Positions 46,507-58,332 of a DNA stretch of 64,000 nucleotides are shown one piece after another. Each line of letters opens with the position of its first letter. Position 1 is the first letter of the stretch. Made by a program: the position numbers and the translations under genes. This DNA comes from Jacaranda mimosifolia (taxonomy: Eukaryota; Streptophyta; Magnoliopsida; Lamiales; Bignoniaceae): assembly GCA_018894105.1 (NCBI GenBank), contig CM032127.1:28884369-28948368 (forward strand), written 5' to 3'. The notes beneath the pieces were generated by a model. That model worked only from the letters and a program-made list of their open reading frames with translations, was not told the DNA's origin and did not search any database.

Positions 46507-48650
46507 TAGGAATTTTCTCAAAAATAGATATTTGTGACAGTTTTACTACTTCTCATCAGGACTAAACAAAATGATCAACATAAAAATTTTAGATCTGTGT
46601 CTTAGATTTCTAATGCCTTGCAAATCATCTCAATCCGATTTGGATGTAGTATGTTATGACCAAAATACTAAGATGTGTCCAGTCAGAAGATATAGGACTT
46701 TGATTTTTCTGAAAATGGATATTGGTGATGCCTTTACTACTTCTTCCTGAACAAATTAAGTAAAATAATCAACATAATAATTTTAAATATATTTATTAGG
46801 TTTCTATTTCCACCTGAATCACATCAATATGATATATAGGGAGAAATTTATGACTAAAATACTAACGTGTGGCAAGACAAAAAATATAGGGCTTCGATTT
46901 TCCTATAATAGAATATTGTGACACCTTTTTCTACTTGATTTAGATTTAATTTTGAAATATGGTAAACATAAGAACTGAATATCCGTTTTTAGGTTTTTAC
47001 AGCCTTGAGATTCACTTTAATCCGATGTATAGGGAGAAAGTTATGACTAAAATACTACAGTGAGACAATGTAAAAAAATACAGGAATTCGATTTTCCTAA
47101 AATAGAATATTGTGACACATTTTGCTACTTTATTTAGATTTAATTTGGCAGAATGGTCAACATAAGAACTGAATATCCATCTCTTAGTATTTTACAGCCT
47201 TTGGAATCACTTTAATCCGATGTATAGGGAGAAAGTTATGGCTAAAATACTACAATGTGGCAATGTAGAAAATACAAGACTTCGATTTTCCTATAATAGA
47301 ATATTGTGACAACATTTAATACTCTATTGCGATTTAATTTGGAAATATGGTCAATATATGAATTCTATATCTGTCTCTCATGTTTCTACTTCTGCATAAA
47401 TCACCTCAATCTGGTTTATATAGAGAAAGTTATGATCCAAATACTAAGATGTGTCAAGTTTGGAAATACTGGACTTCGATTTTCTTAGAATAGAATATTC
47501 TGACACCTTTTACTACTTGATTTTGATTGAATCTGGAAATATGGCCAACATAAGAACTGAATATTTATATCTTAGGTTTTTATAGTCATTTAAATCACTT
47601 TAATCCAATGCATAGGGAGAAAGTGATGGCTAAAAAACTATGGTGTGATAATATAGAAAACACAGGACTTTGATTTTCATGGAACAAAATATTGTGACAA
47701 TATTTACTACTCAATTCTAATTTAATTGGGCAATAAGGTCAACATATAACTTGTAGACCTATATGCTAGGCTCTTATAGGATTTTGAATTACCTTCATCT
47801 GAGGCCTGTAGTAAAAGTAGGCTTGGCAATTTGATCCCATCCCGCGGGTACCCACCCCGACCCACCTCGTCGATGTGGGTAAAAAACCCAATCTGCATGG
47901 GCCGGGGTAGGTTTTTGTGCAAATTTTGTGTGGGGCGGCGGCGGGGTCAAGACCGCCCCATCCCGCCCTGCACTGGGTATATATATATATATTTATTTAT
48001 ATTATATTTTATTAATTCTTAAAAATGTAAAATAAAACTTAAGTTACTTAACCCTATTGAACACTCTTGAACTTTTCATTCTTTAACACCCACCAGCCGC
48101 TTTCTGTCTTCATTCTTAAAACTTGATTTTCTGTCTTCATTCTTAACATTGACACCCGCTGCCCGCCTTCACTCTCTGAGGAAACAAACCCACCTCATCC
48201 TTTCATTTTTCAATGCCCAAATAAATATTATTTGGGTTTTATGTCTTAATTTTTGTTTTTTTTTGCATAAAGACAAAGCTATTATTTTGTTTGAAATTAT
48301 ACTAAGTTGTGATGAATTGAGCGGATCAAGGCGGGGTGTAGCAGGGCGGGGCGGGTTTCAAAATATTTTTTTAAGTATGGGGTGGGTTCGAGTTTAAGAA
48401 AAACCCGCCCCATTGCCAAGACTAAGTAAAAGTTATAGCTTAGATACAATCAAGTGTCACATCAAAAAATTTCCTAAAAATTGAAAATATGCTTTCGCAC
48501 CACTACTGCCTCTTGAACTTGGCTTTCATCTCTTATATTAGCCAATTTAGACTACATCATCAACATAATAGTTTTAGTACTCTTTCTTAGCTTTGTAATG
48601 CCATAAGAATCGAGTCAATCGGATATCTAGAAAGAGTGTTATGAGTGAAT
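46507..48650 (+). repeat. 193-bp tandem array, about 8 units
   Basis: Units start near 46507, 46700, 46893, 47086, 47281, 47474 and 47668, a steady step of 193-195 bp. An eighth starts near 48465 after the hAT-like insertion. Each unit has CTTCGATTTTCCTATAATAG, a segment ending CAACATAAGAACTGAATAT, and TAGGGAGAAAGTTATGGCTA. The middle units (3-6) are the most alike. Confidence 0.9.
47818..48424. mobile_element. hAT-like non-autonomous element (607 bp)
   Basis: The terminal inverted repeats are TAGGCTTGGCAAT and TAGTCTTGGCAAT (12 of 13 match). The flanking 8-bp duplication AGTAAAAG (47810-47817 and 48425-48432) is perfect, which is diagnostic of hAT. Subterminal GC-rich motifs (CCCGCGGGTACCC, GGCGGGGCGGGTTT, CCCGCCCC) contrast with the AT-rich surroundings. 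A (TA)n run lies at 47978-47998. No transposase is encoded; the open frames at 47831-48022 and 48149-48397 match nothing. It sits in a unit of the 193-bp array. Confidence 0.92.
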
Positions 48651-49949
48651 CAACAAAGTACATACAAAAAGATAAATTCTTGGTAAGTTTTGTGAGTATG
48701 TATGTACTAGGCTAGTCCCAAGTAAATTTTGTCTTGTCAGTCAGTTAAATTTGTAATTGATTTATTTATTAAATGAATCAGGTAACTCAATGATTGAGTT
48801 GATTGACACTGAAATAGGATTGACTTCTAGGATCGATCTTAAAAGTGAGTGCCTAAACCTACAAATACTATATATTATTATGTTTTAAAATCCAAAAGGA
48901 TATATGTTATTGTATAATTTTCTCGTAACTTGTTTTTTGCTTACATTGCACTATAACTGTATTCCACTGAGCACGAAAATAATTTATTTTGTTTCACAAT
49001 ACAAGAAAACATGTACTTTATGATTTTAATGCTTCTAGACTAGCAATTAAATTTGATGATCAGCTGATTACTATTACTGTTAGTTGGATCTAACTTGGTT
49101 TGAGTGTGTGAGGGTCTTCACTAGGCAGGAACGGGCTAGCCAATTGAACCCCAAGCCCCCATGGCCTAATCGTACCAGTGCACAACAAAAGCTGTTTGTG
49201 GCTGATGTAGGTCGTAGGAATTCCCGGGGGATGCCCGAGCACTGTTTTGGTAAGGTCGCACCTTTCCCAGAACAATAAAGGGATTGTTATGGTGGAAATC
49301 ATAAGGTTGACTAGCTACAACAAACATTGTCTTATCATCGCATTTAAGTTGTTAGTCTAGGAAACCGTTTATTAAACTCTGGGCTTGTTACTGCTTGACT
49401 GTTTATAAAATTCTTGACTTGTTCCTACTTTACTGTTTATAAAATTCTAGATTTGTTGCTGCTTGACTGTTTAAAAAAAATTTCACTTATGTTTTTTTCG
49501 AATATTTTCACTATACAAATTCTCAAATATTTTCACTGTACAAAATGATTTTAATTCATGAACTCACATTGCACACACTTGGCACTCACTAAGTCTTTTA
49601 CTCATACTCGTTTCCTTCTTTAACTTCATTCTAGCAAACCTAGATCCTAGTCCTAGTGAGAAGGTGGACCTGCGTATAATGAGAATCAAGATTGAAGACT
49701 TAGTTTTAGATTTTGCAATAGATTAGTATATTTCTCCTAAGTTCGTTAGTTCTATTTCGTTATTTATGGATTCTATTTTATTTTAGTTTCAGAAAGGTTT
49801 TGATACTTTGAGTTTTGGGTTATGGTTCTAGTTTGAATTGGTTTGAGTCATTGTTTAACCTTATGATTTTGGATTATCAATATTATTTATTCGGGATTAG
49901 TTTCACGCTTCTAGCATACATGGTTTTATTTGATTTTTGAGGGTATGAC

Positions 49950-51047
49950 ATAAGATGTTAGGGTCAGCCCTCAGACCTATTGATAAGTATTATGGTGCCT
50001 ACACCTATAAATATTATATGATATTATATTTCAAAACCCAGAATGATATATGCTATAATATAATCCACATATAACTTGTTTACAATGACACTGCACTGTA
50101 ATTATATTCCACTACGCACATGAATTTCTTTATTTTATTTCATGATGCAAGAAAAATAGTTTCTTTTAAAGCCATTAATATTATTTCAGCAAGTTTTTAA
50201 ACTAGCAGTTAAATACGATAATTAATTGATGATTGAATTTCCTATTACTGCTACTGTTACTATTAGCTGGATCCAACTTAGTCTGGGTGTGCGAGGGACT
50301 TCACCAGGCAGTAGTGGACTTATCAGTTGAACCTCAAGCCCTCATGATCTAATCCCCCCCAACATACAATAAAAGTCATTTGTGGCTAAGGTGGGTCGTA
50401 GGATTTCCCGAGGACCTAGGCTTTGACACTATTTTGTAAGATCGTGCCTTGCCCAAAAACGATAAGGGACTATTACAATGGGAGTGATAAGATTGACTAG
50501 CTATAGCAAATACTGGTTCAATTATCACATTTAATTGTTGGCCTATTAAAAAAATATTTATCATTATGTTCCTGCTTTACAACCTGTATATGCATGACTA
50601 TCTATCAACATTGTCTCAAATGTTTATCATTGAACATCATTTTGATCGTGATGTATTCTTGAACTCACATTGCACATGCTTGGCATTTACTAAGTCCTTA
50701 CTCACACTCTACTTTTTTTTAACTTCATTCTAGCAAACCTAGATCCTAGCCCTGGTGAGAAAAAGGATCCTGCTTTCGATGAGAATTGGAACTAAAGTGT
50801 TATTTTGGAACTTTTGCAGTAGTCTTAGTATTTCATGATGTTAGCTTGTTAGTTTTTTTATGGATTTTAGTTGAGGTTAGAGTATTATTAATTGAGTTTT
50901 CATTTTGCAAGATTTGCTTAATTTATTTTGAATACTTGGTGTTCTTTTATTTAAATTTATGATTTTAGGTTAGATGACTTCTATTATTTGGGATTGAGTT
51001 TTATGCCTCGAGACTAGACTGCATAGTTCATTTTGGGGGCATGTCAT
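49950..51047. repeat. Second gypsy-type LTR copy, 3' part
   Basis: It aligns with 48830-49949 of the long LTR at 1:1 order, sharing for example TTAACTTCATTCTAGCAAAC and AACCTAGATCCTAG, and ends GGGGGCATGTCA, again an LTR end. It starts directly at the TAAGA duplication. The simplest reading is that the long LTR inserted into an older LTR of its own family, of which this is the right part. Divergence is considerable (many substitutions and indels). Confidence 0.7.
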
Positions 51048-52269
51048 CTTTGGTTTGTTACTTCAAGAAGTAGCACTTTACTAGCGAATTGCATCTTTCA
51101 TAGGACTTAGCAACTTAATAGCTCTTTGATTAGGTAATTGCCCTTGTAGCTAGGATGAGTTCAAAAGGTATGTTTTTCCATTTTTTTTTTACTCTTTCCC
51201 ATTAATCAGATTTTCTAACCCTTTTAAGTCAGTTATTTTTTGGGAGTCTTAACTTGAGAAAAAGAGATGTCCAAACTCGAGAATAAGATGTCATGTAATG
51301 GGATTGAATTAGAGTTGGAGTCCAAAGTCGTAATTGGACTCGACGACAGCAAGCAGTAGGAGGTTGGCCGCTTCTATAGAGTTATAAGGAGCAACCAGAG
51401 TACCATTCACATGGAGAGGTTGGTCGCCTATGATGGGTATTCATGCGCAGGCACCTACCTTTTGGGTGGGAACCCATGAGGCACCCTTAGCACAAACAAC
51501 CTCCCAAGTGTGCCCTTTTCGTAGCTCTACCCAAAACGTCAATACTACCAAGTTGGTTTGTATTTGCAAGGTCATCCTCGTCATTGTGTTGCTGCACTTT
51601 TTTAGTTTGTGATCCCCCTTTTGAGTGTTTCTTCCAATCCAGTTTTAGGTAGTGAAATTTCACATTAAGAACACTTCATCAATCTTTAGTTATTAAGTCA
51701 TCTTCTTTATCAGAGTTAAGATCTAATTCAAATTTTAAGTTTGGAGAAGAGGACTTTTCTAAGAAGGAGTCTAAGGATGCTCATATTGTCAATGAGAGTC
51801 ATAGTAGTATTAATAGGTTGCCTCATTTGATTATCTGCGGGACTTAAAATTATTGAGACATAGAGTATGCAATATGGATGGGTTTAAGTTTGCTCTTCCC
51901 TCTTCTAAGAACTACATTATGTGGCCTTTTTCAGGATACTTTACCATTTTTAGTGGGTACTTTAGTAGTGGATTTTTCCTTCATTGCAATTTCTTGTTAT
52001 TAGAGATAGTTGGGACTTATGAGATGTGTTTGAGTTAAATTTACTCCGAACTCCTTCACGAACTTTATGGGGTTCCAGCATTGCTATAGGGTTTTAGGTC
52101 TCCCTGTTTCTTTAGACAACTTTCATGCTATCCTTATATTGCAAAAGATTTTGAATATGGCCTTCTTTTATATTTTCATAGACTGACTTGTAGTTTTTGA
52201 GTGGTTGCCATCTTCTTTGTGAGAGATGAGAGTTATGCAGTTCCTTGAGTTTAGAGTAGATCAATGATG
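51048..52269 (+). pseudogene. Possible decayed gypsy-type ORF
   Basis: A plus-strand frame at 51853-52038 contains PFSGYFTIFSGYFSSGFFLH followed, after a stop, by IYSELLHELYGVPALL. The spacing of hydrophobic residues loosely resembles the putative gypsy-type transposon domain (FxxGLRFPLHPF...) found in front of gag in some Tat/Ogre elements. This is a weak resemblance. No other domain is seen, and the function is not known. Confidence 0.25.
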
Positions 52270-53040
52270 CGGAAATCCAAGGATATATTAATCCCGAAAC
52301 CCCAAACATACAAATTGATATTGAACAAACCCTATCATAAAAACCCTTCCTATTGAACCCCTAAGATACTTGATCTTAGATACGCAAATAATTGGGAATA
52401 AAAATAAAAAATTGAATAAAGGCTAGAAGGAATAAGTACCTTAAAAGAACCTATTCAATTTCTTGATGCAACAAGTAAATTAGTGGTTTTTCTTGTGAGA
52501 AAAATGCAGAAAATAAAACTGTGTTCATCAAAAATCTGCTTATACACATTTTTAAGAGAGTATTTATACTTTCATTGCAAGCCCTACTTAAAATAAAACA
52601 TAGACTAGGCATGTGGATAATAGTTTAAACCCAAATCCAATTAGAAATAAGATTTTGACTTGGTCATAGCTTCTTCTTTTCTCCATTACTTCCACAAGTT
52701 TGAGATTCTTTTCACATTTTTCATGGGCCTTTTCAAGCTCCACACGCTAAGCACAATGTGATGGGTTGTCCAATGTCACACTTTTGACTTCTTGACATGT
52801 TTTTCTCTTCCTTCAGCCATTCTTAATTCATCTTTTCAACAAATGACTTAGCCAAATTTTCAAAGCCATCTTCCAGCCTCTTTGCTCTTACTCTTGTGAT
52901 AAGTCTCACCGGCAGGTTGCAATCTCTATTTTCCCTCCAACACCAAAATAACCTTCTTGTTGTCTAGTGCTCATATCAATCACCTTAATTGATGCATTCA
53001 TAAAAGGTTCATCCTGACCTTTGTTAAAGTTTTGAGAAGG
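52270..53040 (-). pseudogene. Minus-strand retroelement remnant
   Basis: On the minus strand from about 52925 down, LITRVRAKRLEDGFENLAKS resembles the PxTRARAKxxxEAL segment found near the end of some Ty3/gypsy Gag-Pol proteins. Further down, sense-strand sequence has a TATA-like stretch (GTATAAATACTC at 52559-52570) and pyrimidine-rich runs, as in an LTR. The boundaries are not visible. The assignment is tentative. Confidence 0.35.
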
Positions 53041-53159
53041 TCGAACGGCTCGCCTCTCCTTTTAATGTCATTTATATGTTTTTTGCTAGTACTTAGTTAA
53101 TTTTTTGGCCTATTCTTTATTTGTCTGAGATATAGGTAGGGTAAAACTCAACCCTACAA

Positions 53160-53865
53160 TGTCAGTATTTGTATACCACCATCAGTCAGGTTGAATCTAA
53201 AGAACTCTAGTACCTAGGATCGTCACCTTCAAATGGCCCCCAGTCAACTCCACCAACACGAAAAAAAGGTCAAAGATATTAACCCTTGAAAGCATTATCA
53301 CAACATCATCTTCTTAAACTATGTCCTCGAGCAAAGTGTCATGCTTGCTATAACTTTCTATTAGATCGATCGTCATGAGGTTAATCATGTTAAGAATGTC
53401 ACCAGATTAAGGCTTACATTAGCTCATTGCCATCTTCAGAGCACTCGACGACTCTATTTGTGGAGTTCAACCTTGGCAGATCGAGGAATTATGCTCTAAA
53501 ACCTAACAAGAGTTATAAATGCTTTGTAAGTTTGATATCAACTATGTTCTATCGCATCAAATGCTATCTCCAATTTAACTTTTCCACAATAAATACAGAT
53601 GTTTGATCGTCCACAACTTTTTACAGCTTGCAGATAGCTAAATGTATTTTTCAGGCAGCTAAACACAGAATTTACGCACTTTAACTACTTAAATAACCCT
53701 CTTTTCTCCCTATTATAACTACAAAGGGCTGCCTTGGTAAGCCAAACGTGTTCCTTATTTTGCAGGTTTGGGCCCTACAAGAGCTCAAGTACTTAAAAGT
53801 TCAACCACACAGTCCCCTTAACCAATCAATATCCTAAGCATATCTGACCAAAACTTTCACTATCA
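53160..53865 (+). repeat. Tentative 5' LTR of element J
   Basis: The right edge is fixed by the primer site at 53867: ACTATCA ends the LTR one base before it. The left edge (TGTCAGTATTTG at 53160) is the nearest TGT start that gives a plausible length of about 700 bp, but no partner LTR is in the window to confirm it. Confidence 0.4.
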
Positions 53866-56126
53866 GTTGGCTCCGTCTGTGAGAACAATTGAACTTGAAT
53901 TATGAAAATGGTATACACTAAGCGCACACCAATCAGAGAGACAACTTGAGCAAAATATGCCAAACTTTGAGCAAAACCTACCGCCAACCCCTCAACCACC
54001 TTAATAGCATAATGTTCCAGGCTCCAGCACTCAACCATAGTAAATGGTTACCATCTCCCTTTCCCAACTCAAATAGGTTATTGTCAAGAAAATTTCGGTT
54101 GTTCTTCAAAAGCAAAAGTTACAAATTGTTTCCACAATGGGCGCTACTCATGGGTCTTCACAATCCCCCTTACTCACCTTTATTCAGTCAAGCAGAACGA
54201 GTAGCTTTTTGAGAGATTTCTTCACCAAATTGAACAATGAAGTTCTGAAAATCAATAATCCCTATATTGATTTTCTCATTGATATTTTATTCTTATAGTT
54301 AAGGCACAAACAAGATATCGTCATTCTTCCCAATTCCCAGACTAGAGAATAGAAATAAATTCTGTTGATGAAGCTCTCCTCAAGCTCGTGGATGGACACA
54401 TGGTCCAAAAGCATATGAACTAAATAAAGTATGGTGCACCCAATTAGGATCAGAAAAATAAAGGAAAGAAAAAAGATAAGAGCCACAGAGATGGAAACTA
54501 ATTGTCGATCCAGTTGTTTCATGATTATATTTCTTTGAAATGAGAAAGGAGGTCGTTATGGGCGTTAAACATAAGAGCATCTTTTAAAGAGTCCAGAAAG
54601 GTCCTTTAGCGGCCTAGGATGAAGATATTAAACAAATTTACTTGTCCTATAAGCAAGAAATCCATGACAGTGAGGATTGCTTTTAGCTACACAACATCAT
54701 TGACTAGTTGATTAACAAGGATTCTTGAAGAAGTTCATAGCTAAGCAAATAGAAGAATGTTGAAGAACTGGATAATCGGCCCTATAGGAGGGACAAATCT
54801 AAAACTTCTCCTCATCAAGCAAATAACAGACCTTAACTTGAAGATGAGCACCCATTGCTCAAACGAGTGATCGATATCATTACAAGTGAACCTATAGAGA
54901 AGTGATTCAAGGTTATCGAGAAAGACGATAAAGTGCTTATTGCAAGGGGGTTCAAGACTACTAAACCAAATTTTCATGTCTCTACCAGCACAGAAGCAAT
55001 CATTTTTAAATATGAAAATTTAATTCATATTTTTGCACCAGATATCGAGAACAAACCTGACACCCTATTGTGGTGACTACAGAAATTACAAACTATATGG
55101 TTCACAAAGTTTTAATCAATGATGAAAGTTTGGCCAATATCATCTTCTACTCGACATTAACCAAAATGGATTTTGGAAAGTTGTGTTTTGAATATATCCA
55201 AACACCTTTGGTCGAGTTTTGAGGATTAAAACTTATGCTAATCGACTCTATTTAGCTGACGATCTCACCCAATACTGTTCCCAAGAGACGCACAATGATG
55301 ATTAAGTATTTAATAGTCTATGCCCTATTCGCATGCAATTCCATTCTTAGTAGGCCTCTAGTGGATGATTTTCGAGCTATTGTTTCAACTTACCATATGA
55401 AGGTCAATTTCCCGACCTATGCTGAAATGGAAAAGTACTTTATGATATTACTTAGGCTTGGAGATGATACACCATATCTGTTGACGTTAAACCCACCAAA
55501 ACCCAACTCCCAAACTTGAGTAGGCCATTGACTAGCTAATCCCCGACATGGGACTAGAATGTAGTTTTGAAATAAGGGTGGATCTAATTGAGGAGTTCAT
55601 GTTATCAACTCAAGCTCTGCAACCCTGTAAAAATACGAAGATTGGAGGTAAACTAGAACCCAAGGTTGAATGTATAATCATTGATTTCCTCCAACAAAAT
55701 ATCAACATCTTTCTTGGCCTGCCTCAGATGTGTAGGGCATTGACCTTGATGTCATTGTTTATTTAATGAATATTGACTTGACTACTAAATCTATCAAATA
55801 GAAAGAGTAGGTCATTAGCGATGAACTCAACAAAATCATCATGAAAAGGTTAAAAGGTTGCTTAAAACATGATACATAGTTGAAATTTAGTTTCATGGGT
55901 GGCTTTGTAATGTCACCTTAGTGCCCAAGAATAAGAACAAGTTACGAATGTGCAATAATTACATTGACCTTAATAAAACTTTCCTTAAGGATCCTTACCC
56001 ATTGCCTCATATTGACATGCCCATCTATTCACTGGAAAGATGTGCACTACTTAGCATGATGTATGCTTTCCAAGTTTATTATGGAATATTAATAGCTCCT
56101 AAAGACAGGGGATAAATGAAGGTATG
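53866..56126 (+). pseudogene. Element J gag-pol, Tat/Ogre-like Ty3/gypsy (partial)
   Basis: After the primer site, gag is poorly kept. A C-terminal Gag block HDSEDCF, stop, LHNIID, stop, LINKDS (54668-54725) matches the HDTEECxxLxxEIExLIRxG pattern. The protease region (55100-55500) reads LINDESLANIIFYSTLTKMD, then IKYLIVYALFACNSILSRPL and DDFRAIVSTYHMKVNFPTYA, the Tat protease pattern (normally GGSSADIL...YNAILGRP...STYHLKMKFPT). Its catalytic triad is D-E-S rather than D-x-G-S. RT starts with KNKLRMCNNYIDLNKTFLKD and LLSMMYAFQVYYG (55921-56115). Element C interrupts RT at 56127, and the rest must lie right of the window. Many stops and shifts make it non-functional. Confidence 0.78.
53867..53885 (+). 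other. Primer-binding site of Tat-like gypsy element J
   Basis: TTGGCTCCGTCTGTGAGAA differs at two positions from TTGGCGCCGTCTGTGGGAA, the stretch that follows the 5' LTR in many plant Tat-clade Ty3/gypsy elements. It fixes the orientation of element J. Confidence 0.8.
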
Positions 56127-58318
56127 TGTGGCACTAGGATCGGATCCAAATATTTTATCATAAAACTAAATAAACTAGCCCACACAACACCCCCAGGATC
56201 AAGACATACATGGAATTTAAATTTAGAAAGGGAAAAATACCTGGGTGATGACAGAAAATCGAAGAGCAAGAGAAAACTCTTCAAAACCGTCAAATTGTCT
56301 CTTCACCGGCGCAGCAGGATCACCACCGATTTTTCCTTGGATGGACTCCTCCATTTTTGCTAAAAATTTTACAGGAACTCCTCAACCCTTTGAATATTCT
56401 TCAGCTCAAAATTCAGCCAATCAGAACACCAGAGGTCCTCCCAGAACTAGCAAAACCGACTGCCAAAAAACTGCTCCAGTTAAGAGCAAAAGCAACCAAA
56501 TTAGATTGCCTCTAATGTAAAAGTCTACACACCAAATCTATGGTCTATTCTCTACAGAATGGATGGAGTATCTGCAGAGAATGAGGGTAGGAAGGCTGTG
56601 AAGGAGGAGGAGGAGAAAGTTGGAAAGAATAATGGGATGCTAACAAATTAGATTCCCACTACACAAAATGTGGGGAGAAATCACACTAGTCGCATACAAA
56701 CTTGCTCTCACTCTCTCTTGGCCAGCCACACTCCTATATCTTATATAGGAGTGGTCCATGAACATCTCCAAGGAGATGATGCCAAGTGTCCTTGCCAAGG
56801 TGGCCACTAACTAGTAATTAGTGAATAAGAATATTAATTGAAGCACAAATTTCATCTTATGAAATGTCTTGCAATTAAATTCCAATTCACATTAAATGAA
56901 CCATTCACTTAATTATTCTCCCAAAAATAATCCTCCAACTCAATTAAATTAAACACTTTAATTTAACCAATAATAATTTGACTGAACTTTTAAGTCAAAA
57001 AAGCTTAACTATTTAAGCTAGTCAAAATCAATTTAACCCTTAAATTAATTTTGACCAATTGATAGTCATGTGACATCAATTAATTAACCCTTAATTAATT
57101 TATCTTAATTTAACTCTTAAATTAATTTGACCAATTTAACATTTAAATTGATCAAGTCAAAATGACTACAATTTTGCCTCATCCAAAACGGTTATGAATT
57201 TTCTAACTCTTAGAAAACTCTACTTTCTTCAATTGACCATGTCATTGGCTTTTGTGTGTGACCCATTAGGTTCTACCATTCATTGGACATGGGCTCACAA
57301 CTCATTGTGACTTTTGGAATATCAAATATTCACATTAGTTTAAACTCCTTTAAACTAAGCGACTCGATTCAATTAATTTCATTAATTGAAGAGCACCCAA
57401 TCTCCATGGTTAATGTCCAACCTCAACCCCATGGAGCCCAACTAATTGGCCCAAATGAATGCTCTTGAAGAACCATTCTTGCACTACGCGTACCATGCAA
57501 ATACAGTCCTTCTGTCTCCCATCTCCCGAAAGAGGCCTAGGCATGATATTAGTCGGCTCCCTAATAGCCTCGATACTATGTTTCTATTCTTAATGTTCAA
57601 TTCCATTTGCGACCTCATCTTTGGAAACGCCTTTCCAAATTGTCACATCACCTTGCGCAAGGATTTCTTGGAATCGATCATTATAAAACACATAGGAGAT
57701 GCACTCGCCTTTCACAAAGACGAAGAGTCGGATTCTGTCTTGGATCTCACAAACCTCCATGCCAAGTAGCTAATACCCAATCTCGACCCGAAAGACCAGC
57801 TAAGTGATCAAGGAAGAGTCAAAGCATGAGGATCGGACACAAGGTTACCATGGATCCTTAGGTCAAAGGACTAATGATATGCACTAGTGTAAGTGGGAGA
57901 ACTTGCCACTTGGGCTATCTAGTGGATTCTCCAGGCGGGTCTTCAGTACTTTGTTCTCTCACAAGCACCCACTAACATGCACCCGTATCTCATACAGTTC
58001 TCATGGAGCGGAACAATATCCAACTCTTAGATTATGCATCGTTAGTGCAAGTCTATCCGAATCTTAGATGCCCTTGTTCTCGCAAGATCCTATGACTTGG
58101 AAGGTTTAAGATCACGACCGTGTGAGACTTATTCTATGGTCACCAAACCAAGTCCCATAGTCTTGTGTGATCTAAGGGCTTCATCCAAATGCCAGTGAAG
58201 TAAATGAATAGCATATGATAAAGATGGTCATATGATGAATATCATTCAATCAAGATTGTCTTACAATGAAATAGTTTACAAGGCCAATCTAGTTGGCTTG
58301 CTGGGCACTATTCCAACA
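56127..58318 (-). repeat. Element C 3' LTR (2.19 kb)
   Basis: It starts TGTGGCACTAGGATCGG and ends GGGCACTATTCCAACA. The TATA region lies in a short inverted repeat, CTCCTATATCTTATATAGGA, at 56731-56750. The antisense frame at 57446-57769 (107 codons) is the longest version of a frame found in several family LTRs. Confidence 0.93.
56731..56750 (-). promoter_or_regulatory. LTR TATA region, element C
   Basis: The sense strand has CCTATATAAGATATAGGA, a good TATA box, placed as in the other family LTRs, about 1.57 kb from the sense start of the LTR. Confidence 0.5.
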
Positions 58319-58332
58319 ATCTCCCACTTGCC
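58319..58332 (-). other. Polypurine tract of element C
   Basis: On the minus strand GGCAAGTGGGAGAT precedes TGTTGGAATAGTGCCC. This is the least changed version of the tract in the window and abuts the pol stop at 58333-58335. Confidence 0.85.

Larger units (their letters stand above)
46089..49949. repeat. Long solo LTR, probably Ty3/gypsy (3.9 kb)
   Basis: The ends TGTAATGCCC and GGGTATGACA are imperfect inverted repeats with TG...CA, flanked by TAAGA on both sides. No primer site, polypurine tract or coding region is attached, so it is a solo LTR. It contains a 193-bp tandem array and a 607-bp hAT-like element (47818-48424). The TGTAAYRCCC start and the long LTR suggest a Ty3/gypsy chromovirus such as Tekay; this is inference. 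A partial second copy follows at 49955-51047. The transcription direction cannot be fixed. Confidence 0.7.

Noticed and set aside
49084..49302. Overlapping frames on both strands (64 and 70 codons) in a GC-richer patch
   Set aside because: The patch is part of the gypsy-type LTR and is repeated with frame breaks at 50270-50480.
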